NCBI GenBank assembly: GCA_018715425.1
Contig: DVLR01000222.1
Coordinates: forward strand, 1 to 5,426
Source: Candidatus Merdenecus merdavium
GTDB taxonomy: Bacteria > Bacillota > Clostridia > Lachnospirales > Lachnospiraceae
Direction of reading: 5' to 3'
DNA length: 5,426 bases
This document shows positions 1-5,426 of the stretch, piece by piece. The notes below the pieces were generated by a model. That model had not been told where the DNA came from. It made no database searches and saw only the letters and a program-made list of their open reading frames with translations. Every line of letters begins with the position of its first letter. Within the stretch, counting starts at the first letter, position 1. The position numbers and the translations under genes were made by a program.

Positions 1-301
1 ATGTAACTATGCCCTCGAAAATACATATTCTGGGCTTACCGTTTCAAGTGTAGCAAAGGAACTGAATGTGAACAGAAGTTATCTTAGCAGAATTTTCAAA
101 GAGGATACTGGAAAGAATCTATCCAGGTTTCTTAATGAGATTAAAGTGGATGAGGCAAAAAGACTCCTTAAATATTCTAATATGAGCCTAGTGAATATCT
201 CTTTTCTTCTTGGGTTTTCAACTCAAAATTATTTTCAAAAAATATTTAAAGATATCACCAAGCAGACTCCACTAGAATATCGAAAGGGTGTTTCACAATG
301 A
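1..301 (+). CDS. AraC-family transcriptional regulator, C-terminal DNA-binding domain (5' end outside window)
   Basis: The reading frame is open from base 2 to the TGA at 299-301, giving 99 visible residues, so the gene starts upstream of the window. The GTG at 68 lies inside the domain and is not a real start. The residues form the two helix-turn-helix units of an AraC/XylS domain (HTH_18). The first runs through VSSVAKELNVNRSYLSRIFK, with the usual YLSRIFKEDTG ending. The second runs through ISFLLGFSTQNYFQKIFK and ends in the family's closing pattern, TPLEYRK. The N-terminal sensing part (cupin, or response-regulator receiver as in YesN types) is not visible, so the signal it senses is unknown. 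The gene converges on the transporter operon. Regulation of that operon is possible but nothing in the sequence shows it. The family call is very secure; the target is unknown. Confidence 0.93.
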   Translation, partial: CNYALENTYSGLTVSSVAKELNVNRSYLSRIFKEDTGKNLSRFLNEIKVDEAKRLLKYSNMSLVNISFLLGFSTQNYFQKIFKDITKQTPLEYRKGVSQ

Positions 302-320
302 TGAAACACCCCTTAATTTT
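284..320 (+). terminator. Intrinsic terminator at the AraC gene 3' end, possibly bidirectional
   Basis: A perfect 10-bp inverted repeat, GGGTGTTTCA (286-295) and TGAAACACCC (302-311), encloses a 6-nt loop. It is followed by CTTAATTTT, a moderately T-rich tail. The AraC stop codon (299-301) lies in the loop, so the left stem arm encodes the last residues of the regulator. The stem is preceded by AAA. Read from the - strand the same hairpin is followed only by TTTCGATATT, a weaker tail, so it may also stop transcription coming out of the convergent operon, but less surely. Confidence 0.8.
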
Positions 321-414
321 ACATCTATTGAATGATCTCTTTCATTCCTTTTATTTTTTCTACCATTCAAATGGCATCTTTAAATCATGTCTACAAACTG
401 ATTTAAATTTTTAC
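321..414. other. Convergent intergenic region with an AT-rich 9-bp inverted repeat
   Basis: This stretch separates the AraC terminator from the last permease stop. It contains a perfect inverted repeat, TTTAAATCA (379-387) and TGATTTAAA (399-407), with an 11-nt spacer. The repeat lies just past the stop codon of the - strand operon. It has one G:C pair per arm and no T-run after it on the - strand, so it is a poor intrinsic terminator. It could be a weak 3' stabilising hairpin or chance in AT-rich DNA. No convincing gene is present. Confidence 0.4.
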
Positions 415-1395
415 TTATCTTTCTTCCCTAAAATAGTTAGTTCCGCAACTCTTTGGCTGTGCATGCTCCTTACTCTGTCTCATACTGGTCATGACAAGAA
501 CAATGATGGTTGCAACGTAAGGTAACATATCATATATTTGAGCTGGTATCCCCTTTATGTTTATATACATTCTCATAATGGTAAGTCCACCAAATACGAT
601 TGCAACTAAGATGCCTCGTGCAGGGCTCCACGTTGCGAATATTACCAGAGCTACCGCTAACCAACCGTATCCACTAACACAATTATGAACCCAAACTCCT
701 GATGTGGTAACCATACTCATATACATTCCACCGATTCCACAAATACCACCTCCAATTAAGGTGGCAAAATATTTATATCTTCGAATATTGATTCCTGCTG
801 CATCTGCAGTAGCAGGGTCTTCACCAACGGCTCTTAAATTTAGTCCGACTCTAGATTTCTTCAAAAACCACGTCATTACAATAGCTAATGCAATTGCAAA
901 ATATACCATCCAATTATATTGAAATAAAAGTTTACCCACAACGGGTATATCTGATAAAAATGGAATATGAACAGACGAAAAAGCTTCTTTTGTCTTTTCT
1001 CCTACAGCTACGTATCCCCCTGTTTTTTGCCCAATATATTCCCCTAAAAAGTTACCAAAGCCAGTTCCAAAAATAGTTAAGGTTAATCCTGTTACATTCT
1101 GATTGGCCCTTAGGGTAATGGTTAGAAAACTGTAAATCAATGCCCCAATAGAACCTGCTAAAAACGACACAACCAGTGCAATGAAAGCTGATACCACACC
1201 ATTAGGAGTTCCTACAGCTTGTTCATAATAATAAGAACCTGCAAGTCCTGTAATTGCTCCCATAAACATCATACCTTCCACACCCAAATTTAAATTACCA
1301 GACTTTTCTGTTAAAATTTCCCCTAGCGCACCTAATAATAAAGGAGTTCCAGCAAGAACTGCAGCAATGAATAAACTATTTAATGTATGAAGCAT
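415..1395 (-). CDS. Nucleoside-type ABC transporter permease (second permease, YufQ/NupQ-like)
   Basis: This 326-residue integral membrane protein of the BPD_transp_2 family forms half of the transport channel of a BMP-type (nucleoside/purine) ABC importer. It is almost entirely hydrophobic, with roughly eight or more membrane segments. Three stretches typical of the YufQ/NupQ branch are visible: GEILTEKSGNLNLGVEGMM (25-43), LRANQNVTGLTLTIFG (95-110), and the cytoplasmic RAVGEDPATADAAGI (188-202), which corresponds to the ATPase-coupling region. The length is normal for the family, with a short hydrophilic tail. The ATG at 1395-1393 is preceded by AAGGAGG (1408-1402) with 6-nt spacing. The start lies 20 bp inside the upstream permease gene, so the two are probably translationally coupled. 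It is the last gene of the operon. The transporter class is confident; the precise substrate is not. Confidence 0.93.
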   Translation of the reverse strand: MLHTLNSLFIAAVLAGTPLLLGALGEILTEKSGNLNLGVEGMMFMGAITGLAGSYYYEQAVGTPNGVVSAFIALVVSFLAGSIGALIYSFLTITLRANQNVTGLTLTIFGTGFGNFLGEYIGQKTGGYVAVGEKTKEAFSSVHIPFLSDIPVVGKLLFQYNWMVYFAIALAIVMTWFLKKSRVGLNLRAVGEDPATADAAGINIRRYKYFATLIGGGICGIGGMYMSMVTTSGVWVHNCVSGYGWLAVALVIFATWSPARGILVAIVFGGLTIMRMYINIKGIPAQIYDMLPYVATIIVLVMTSMRQSKEHAQPKSCGTNYFREER

Positions 1396-2476
1396 GTTGT
1401 TCCTCCTTTTCTCTAAAAATCAATCTATAAGTTGTAAAGAATTCACATCCCAACATGAAGAAAAGAATGATACCAATCAGTAAGTCTGCTGCAGATGCAG
1501 GTATCTTAAAGTTTGTCTGAATGGTATTTGCTCCTCTTTCTAGCATTGCTATAAAAACAGAAACCACTAACATTGCATAAGGATTCATTTTGGCTAGCCA
1601 AGCCACAGTAATGGCAGTAAATCCTATTCCTCCAGCAGTTCCTTCGGTAATTGTATAATCCGCTCCTGCAAACTGCAACATTCCAACTAAACCGCAAAGC
1701 GCTCCTGATATAAACATGGTTCGAATGAATACTTTCTTCACACTGATCCCTGCGTAGCGGGCAGTATCATTGCTTTCTCCCACAACACTGATCTCATATC
1801 CGTGTTTTGTTTTACTAAAGTAAATATAGGAGATAACAACGATAACTAAGGCTAAAATCCATCCCCAATGGACACCTAGGACTTTATGAAGTCTGGCACC
1901 TTTGGCCAACATGCCTATTTTAGGATAACTACTGCCTTTGGCTTTCCAAGGCCCATTCATTAAATATTTTACAAAAGCTAAAGCTATATAGTTGAGCATT
2001 AAGGTAAATAAAGTTTCATTGGTCCCCCACTTAGCTTTACAAATTGCTGGTAGTACCGCATATAAACCTCCTGCCAACATACCTGACACTAACATAAGAA
2101 ACACGAGAGGTACTTTCGGAAAAATATGTGCTGTATACAATCCAAAATATCCTGCTGCAACTGCACCTACTAAAATTTGTCCTTCTCCGCCGATATTCCA
2201 AAAACGCATTTTAAATGCAAAGGAAATACCAATAGCTGTAATTAAAAGTGGTGTAGCAATTTTTATGGTTTCATAAATCACCGTCTTAGATCCCCATGCT
2301 CCTACCACCATGGCTTGATATACTTTAAATGGATTATGACCAAGAGTTAATATCATAAGCCCTCCTACAACTAAAGAAAGGATAAAAGCAATGATTCTAA
2401 TTCTCCAAGCTTCTTTTTGTGATATGGTATCACGTTTTACCATATGAAACAAAGGTTCTTTATACTTCTTATTCAT
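1376..2476 (-). CDS. Nucleoside-type ABC transporter permease (first permease, YufP/NupP-like)
   Basis: This 366-residue membrane protein of the BPD_transp_2 family is the other half of the channel. A cytoplasmic, basic N-terminus is followed by a first membrane segment at about 28-45. The hallmark WNIGGEGQ stands at 93-100, GTNETLFTLMLNYIA at 151-165, and the later VGESNDTARYAGI loop is the presumed ATPase contact. Several further hydrophobic helices bring the total to about eight to ten. I chose the ATG at 2476-2474 rather than the longer TTG start at 2500. GAGGAGG lies 6 nt before this ATG, whereas the TTG has no such site and would place the AGGAGG inside the coding sequence. The gene overlaps the ATPase stop by 8 bp (ATGAATAA) and the next permease by 20 bp. 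Its sequence differs clearly from the second permease, as expected for a heterodimeric channel. Confidence 0.93.
   Translation of the reverse strand: MNKKYKEPLFHMVKRDTISQKEAWRIRIIAFILSLVVGGLMILTLGHNPFKVYQAMVVGAWGSKTVIYETIKIATPLLITAIGISFAFKMRFWNIGGEGQILVGAVAAGYFGLYTAHIFPKVPLVFLMLVSGMLAGGLYAVLPAICKAKWGTNETLFTLMLNYIALAFVKYLMNGPWKAKGSSYPKIGMLAKGARLHKVLGVHWGWILALVIVVISYIYFSKTKHGYEISVVGESNDTARYAGISVKKVFIRTMFISGALCGLVGMLQFAGADYTITEGTAGGIGFTAITVAWLAKMNPYAMLVVSVFIAMLERGANTIQTNFKIPASAADLLIGIILFFMLGCEFFTTYRLIFREKEEQHASYIK
1402..1408 (-). promoter_or_regulatory. Ribosome binding site of the second permease
   Basis: AAGGAGG on the - strand lies 6 nt before the ATG at 1395. It sits within the coding sequence of the upstream permease, encoding part of its KEEQ tail. 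This supports the overlapping start and coupled translation. Confidence 0.85.
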
Positions 2477-4025
2477 GTCTGTCCTCCTCTTGGCCGTCAA
2501 CGTGAATCATCATAAGACCAATATCTTCTTTTGTCACTTCTTTTGGATCTACAATTCCACTAATTTTCCCACCACACATAACCATCACACGGTCAGAAAC
2601 TTCCATTAGTACATCTAGGTCCTCACCAATAAAAATCACTGCTACACCTTTTTTCTTCTGCTCATTTAATAAATCGTAAATACGATATGATGAGTTAATA
2701 TCCAGCCCACGCACTGGATAAGCCACGATTAAAACCGATGGTGCACTTGCTATTTCTCTTCCTAATAGTACCTTCTGAACATTACCTCCAGAAAGTCTTC
2801 CTACTGGAGTATCTGCTCCAGGAGTTGCAATCTCTAATTCGCTAATGATCTTTTTGGCTAATTCCTTAGGTTTCTTTCGATCAACAAATATGCCTTTTCT
2901 CTTTTTATAACTTCTAAGCATGATATTATCTGTCATATCCATATTTGCAATGAGCCCCATACCTAAACGGTCTTCTGGAACGAAAGCCATAGAAATTCCT
3001 TTTCTTGAGATCTCATCAGGATTTAATCCTAAAATCTCTTCTTTGATATTATCTTTATTGTTCTTATCTTTATATAACACCGCACCACCAATAGCTGGAT
3101 AGAGTCCAGCAATGGTTTCACAAAGTTCTTTTTGTCCACTTCCAGCTATACCTGCAACCCCTAGGATTTCTCCTCCATAGGCTGAAAAAGATACATTGTT
3201 TAAAACCTTAATGCCATCTTGATTTTTACAAGTAAGATCAACCACCGAAATCCGCTCTGGACCTCTTTTTACTTTTGGACGTTCTATTTCTAAACTAATA
3301 GGGTGACCGACCATCATCTCTGTTAATTGATCCTGGTTGGTTTCTTTTGTATTTACTGCACCAATATACTCACCTTTCCTAAGAATTGCCACTCGATCAG
3401 AAATAGATAATACTTCGTGTAACTTATGAGTGATAATAATAATGGATTTACCTGCTTTTTTCATATTCTTTAACACTGCAAATAACTTTTCTGTTTCCTG
3501 AGGTGTTAAAACTGCAGTAGGTTCGTCCAAGATCAAGACATCAGCCCCCCGGTAAAGCACCTTTAAAATTTCAACTGTTTGTTTTTCAGATACCGCCATT
3601 TGATAAACCTTTTTTGTAGGATCAATATCAAAACCATATTTCGTAGCTAATTCCCTAACACTCTGATTGACCTCTTTACGATTTACGGTAACTTTTCCAT
3701 CTAATCCAAGAGCAATATTCTCCGCTGCTGTAAATACATCCACTAATTTAAAATGCTGATGGACCATTCCTATCCCTACCTGAAAGGCATCTCTTGGAGA
3801 TAAAATTTTAACCGATTGTCCGTGTACATAAATCTCTCCATGATCTGGAAAGTAAATTCCTGATAGCATATTCATAAGAGTGGTTTTTCCACTACCGTTT
3901 TCTCCTAAAAGTGCTAGAATCTCACCTTTTTTTAACTCTAGATTCACATGATTATTAGCAACAACTTTTCCAAAGGTCTTCTTAATATCACGCATTTTAA
4001 TAGCATAATCAACTTGCTCTTTCAA
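2469..4025 (-). CDS. ABC transporter ATP-binding protein, two ATPase domains (nucleoside importer, YufO/NupO-like)
   Basis: This 518-residue cytoplasmic ATPase powers the importer and carries both nucleotide-binding domains in one chain, as is normal for this family. Domain 1 has Walker A GENGSGKT (41-48), the Q-loop glutamine Q90 in MVHQHF, a changed signature AVSEKQ (144-149), Walker B VLILDE (163-168) and switch histidine H200. Domain 2 has a degenerate Walker A, GIAGSGQKE (292-300, Q in place of the lysine), the family motif FVPEDRLGMGL (348-358), an intact signature LSGGN (411-415), and LIVAYP where Walker B would be (D and E replaced by A and Y). GEDLD (467-471) stands where the switch histidine is expected. 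One ATP site should therefore be active and the other degenerate. The start is TTG at 4025-4023, supported by AAGGAGG 7 nt upstream. The next in-frame ATG is codon 11, inside the first strand, and lacks such a site. The stop overlaps the first permease start. Confidence 0.95.
   Translation of the reverse strand: MKEQVDYAIKMRDIKKTFGKVVANNHVNLELKKGEILALLGENGSGKTTLMNMLSGIYFPDHGEIYVHGQSVKILSPRDAFQVGIGMVHQHFKLVDVFTAAENIALGLDGKVTVNRKEVNQSVRELATKYGFDIDPTKKVYQMAVSEKQTVEILKVLYRGADVLILDEPTAVLTPQETEKLFAVLKNMKKAGKSIIIITHKLHEVLSISDRVAILRKGEYIGAVNTKETNQDQLTEMMVGHPISLEIERPKVKRGPERISVVDLTCKNQDGIKVLNNVSFSAYGGEILGVAGIAGSGQKELCETIAGLYPAIGGAVLYKDKNNKDNIKEEILGLNPDEISRKGISMAFVPEDRLGMGLIANMDMTDNIMLRSYKKRKGIFVDRKKPKELAKKIISELEIATPGADTPVGRLSGGNVQKVLLGREIASAPSVLIVAYPVRGLDINSSYRIYDLLNEQKKKGVAVIFIGEDLDVLMEVSDRVMVMCGGKISGIVDPKEVTKEDIGLMMIHVDGQEEDRHE
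2483..2489 (-). promoter_or_regulatory. Ribosome binding site that fixes the first permease start
   Basis: GAGGAGG on the - strand lies 6 nt upstream of the ATG at 2476 and inside the 3' end of the ATPase gene, where it forms part of the codons for the EEDRHE tail. It decides the ATG over the in-frame TTG eight codons upstream. Confidence 0.85.
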
Positions 4026-4032
4026 TGTCTTT

Positions 4033-4039
4033 CCTCCTT
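4033..4039 (-). promoter_or_regulatory. Ribosome binding site of the ATPase gene, supporting a TTG start
   Basis: AAGGAGG on the - strand, 7 nt before the TTG at 4025, is the only good Shine-Dalgarno match here. It places initiation at the TTG rather than at the ATG ten codons downstream. Confidence 0.85.
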
Positions 4040-4117
4040 CGTTTCACCAACTTCGTCTTTTTTATTCTATAAATATCTTTCTGTAAGCCTCTTTCCTATT
4101 GCAATGCATAAGAAACC

Positions 4118-4150
4118 TTAAAAAGAGTCGTGTGCTAAACGACTCTTTTA
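4118..4150 (-). terminator. Intrinsic terminator or attenuating hairpin after the binding-protein gene
   Basis: On the - strand a perfect 10-bp stem, AAAAGAGTCG (4149-4140) with CGACTCTTTT (4130-4121), closes a 9-nt loop. It is followed by TAAGGTTTCTT, so the T-run is partly inside the stem. It begins about 21 nt past the stop codon of the binding-protein gene and before the ATPase gene of the same operon. The likely effect is partial termination, leaving more transcript for the binding protein than for the ATPase and permeases. The hairpin may also protect the 3' end of the processed binding-protein mRNA. I found no convincing separate promoter between it and the ATPase start (4026-4117). 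Confidence 0.75.
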
Positions 4151-4170
4151 AGACCTATAGAATCTCTATA

Positions 4171-5379
4171 TTATTCAACTACATTACATCCATCTACGAT
4201 AAAATCCCAAGACGGAGCTGGTGATTCTTCTTGCTCATGATAGTAATCGCCTTCTTCAATAGTAATGCTATCACCACTTGGATTCGTTCCTTTTATTGGG
4301 CCATCAAACACGTGAATCTCCCCTGATTCTAAAGCCTCTTTGGCCTCTTCAATGGCTGCTTGTGTGCCTTCAGCTGCAATATCTGTATTTAAAGGAGAAA
4401 GATAAACTGCATCATCTGAAAGACCTTTACACCAGTTCACTGGAATTTCTTCTCCATCAACCAATGCTTGAACTGCTTCTGTTACATAGATCCCCCAATC
4501 AATTCTTGCGGAAATTAGGGACGCTTTAGGAGCTGCTTCAATCATATCGTTATTATAACCTACTTGCCATACTCCATTTTCCTCTGCCGTAGTCGCTGGT
4601 GCTGTTGAATCCGAATGTTGAGAAACCACATCACATCCACGTTCAATTAATGCCTGAGCCACTTGTGATTCTACTGTTGGATCATTCCATGAGTTTGTAT
4701 ACATAATATCCATAGTGACGTCTGGATTCACACTTTTTGCGCCTAGATAAAAGGCTGTATATCCACTGATTACCTCTGCAAAAGGAAATGCAGCTACGTA
4801 ACCCAATTGATTACTTTCTGTTTTTAAACCAGCAGCAATTCCTGCAAGATAACGTGCTTCATAAATAGAAGCAAAGTAGTTGTGCATATTATCAAGTCCA
4901 GAATCTGCTGCTTGAAACCCTGTTGCATGACAGAACTGAACATCTGGGTATTCAGCTGCTACTTCCTTGACGTAATCTTCAAATCCAAAACTAGTTGCAA
5001 AGATAATATTGCATCCTGCCTCCACAAGTTCCCGTAATGCAGTCTCACACTCTGAACTTTCTGGAACATTATATTTATTAATAATTTGATCATCACTTAA
5101 TCCTAGTGCTTCTTGCATTTCCTTTGTACCTAAATCATGGTTATATGTATATCCCATATCACTTGGATCAGAGATATGTACAAATCCTACCTTGATATCT
5201 GTTGCAGAAACTTCCTCTGAAACACGGTCCTTTTCTTCGGCTCTATCTCCAGCCTTGCTTTCTTGATTTTCCTCTGTTTCTGGTTCTCCCAATTCAGCAG
5301 CTGGTTTTGCATTGCATCCTCCAAGAACTCCCCCTACTAAAACCAAAGATAAAAGTACACTTAATAATCTCTTTTTCAT
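4171..5379 (-). CDS. BMP-family substrate-binding lipoprotein of a nucleoside/purine ABC importer
   Basis: This 402-residue extracytoplasmic receptor captures the ligand and delivers it to the permeases. It belongs to the BMP/PnrA/Med family (Bmp, PF02608). It starts with a lipoprotein signal: KKR, a hydrophobic core, and lipobox LGGC with the lipidated cysteine at 22. A Glu-rich flexible linker (about 23-60) precedes the folded domain. The domain begins with IKVGFVHISDPSDMGYTYNHD (62-82), corresponding to the family's ligand-contacting first loop. FATSFGFEDYVKE and the later QHSDSTAP and VGYNNDM segments are also typical. The last two resemble a BMP branch whose ligand may be a purine base or nucleoside. 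The mature part holds six further cysteines, unusual for an exported protein and compatible with anaerobic life. The ATG at 5379 has AAAGGAG 6 nt upstream. It is the first visible gene of the operon. The family is secure; the ligand is inferred. Confidence 0.93.
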   Translation of the reverse strand: MKKRLLSVLLSLVLVGGVLGGCNAKPAAELGEPETEENQESKAGDRAEEKDRVSEEVSATDIKVGFVHISDPSDMGYTYNHDLGTKEMQEALGLSDDQIINKYNVPESSECETALRELVEAGCNIIFATSFGFEDYVKEVAAEYPDVQFCHATGFQAADSGLDNMHNYFASIYEARYLAGIAAGLKTESNQLGYVAAFPFAEVISGYTAFYLGAKSVNPDVTMDIMYTNSWNDPTVESQVAQALIERGCDVVSQHSDSTAPATTAEENGVWQVGYNNDMIEAAPKASLISARIDWGIYVTEAVQALVDGEEIPVNWCKGLSDDAVYLSPLNTDIAAEGTQAAIEEAKEALESGEIHVFDGPIKGTNPSGDSITIEEGDYYHEQEESPAPSWDFIVDGCNVVE

Positions 5380-5385
5380 TATTTT

Positions 5386-5392
5386 CTCCTTT
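5386..5392 (-). promoter_or_regulatory. Ribosome binding site of the binding-protein gene
   Basis: AAAGGAG on the - strand, 6 nt upstream of the ATG at 5379, supports that start and the full lipoprotein signal peptide. Confidence 0.8.
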
Positions 5393-5411
5393 AAGCAATC
5401 ATCATTTGTTT

Positions 5412-5417
5412 GTTATA
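5412..5417 (-). promoter_or_regulatory. Possible -10 element of the operon promoter
   Basis: TATAAC on the - strand (5 of 6 matches to TATAAT) lies about 33 nt before the binding-protein start, which would give a leader of roughly 25 nt. The matching -35 box would fall beyond the window edge and cannot be checked. The same bases read TATAAT on the + strand (5414-5419), so a divergent promoter is equally possible, and AT-rich DNA gives such matches by chance. Confidence 0.3.
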
Positions 5418-5426
5418 ATGAAATTC

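Noticed and set aside
298..525. Open frame of 75 codons on the + strand starting at an ATGA overlap with the AraC stop.
   Set aside because: It runs through the terminator hairpin and then antisense to the permease 3' end, has no recognisable domain, and its composition is unlike a real protein.
704..1076. Two + strand open frames opposite the second permease.
   Set aside because: They are antisense shadows of a well-supported gene, with no good ribosome binding site or domain.
1506..1697. 63-codon - strand open frame inside the first permease, in another frame.
   Set aside because: It lies wholly inside a confidently identified coding region and has no recognisable features.
1992..2276. 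94-codon + strand open frame opposite the first permease.
   Set aside because: It is an antisense shadow of conserved permease sequence, including the NIGGEGQ region.
4026..4117. Possible internal promoter for the ATPase gene (TTGCAA and TATAGA-like hexamers on the - strand).
   Set aside because: The hexamers are about 27 nt apart and no pair has 16-18 nt spacing, so there is no supportable promoter.
4278..4529. 83-codon + strand open frame opposite the binding-protein gene, rich in leucine.
   Set aside because: It is antisense to a conserved BMP domain; the leucine richness reflects the complementary codons.
5380..5426. Purine-type riboswitch in the leader of the transporter operon.
   Set aside because: Only 47 bases of leader are visible, with no purine-riboswitch core pairing. 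One further upstream cannot be excluded.

Overview
The window looks like chromosome from a low-G+C Firmicute, probably a Clostridia-type anaerobe. The DNA is AT-rich with A/T-ending codons, every gene has a strong AGGAGG-type ribosome binding site, the binding protein is a lipoprotein with a Gram-positive style signal, and the proteins resemble clostridial nucleoside transporters. The species cannot be named from this sequence alone.

Layout. At the left edge (1-301, + strand) is the 3' end of an AraC-family transcriptional regulator, of which only the C-terminal DNA-binding domain is visible. Its stop codon lies inside a strong intrinsic-terminator hairpin (286-311). A gap of about 110 bp separates it from the end of a convergent operon that fills the rest of the window on the - strand. 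In transcription order this operon holds a BMP-family (PnrA/Med-like) substrate-binding lipoprotein (5379-4171), a 145-bp gap with a second terminator-like hairpin (4121-4149), a double-domain ABC ATPase (4025-2469, TTG start), and two different BPD_transp_2 permeases (2476-1376 and 1395-415). The last three genes overlap by 8 and 20 bp and look translationally coupled.

Together the four genes encode one complete ABC importer of the nucleoside/purine class (like B. subtilis NupNOPQ / YufNOPQ). The lipoprotein captures the ligand outside the membrane, the two permeases form a heterodimeric channel, and one polypeptide with two ATPase halves drives transport. The hairpin between the binding protein and the ATPase probably gives more binding protein than membrane complex. 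The ligand is inferred only as nucleoside or purine-like.

I saw no mobile element, CRISPR array, tRNA/rRNA, riboswitch or undescribed system here. The points of interest are in detail: the partial terminator, the TTG start, a start-codon correction, and an ATPase whose changed motifs imply one working and one degenerate ATP site.
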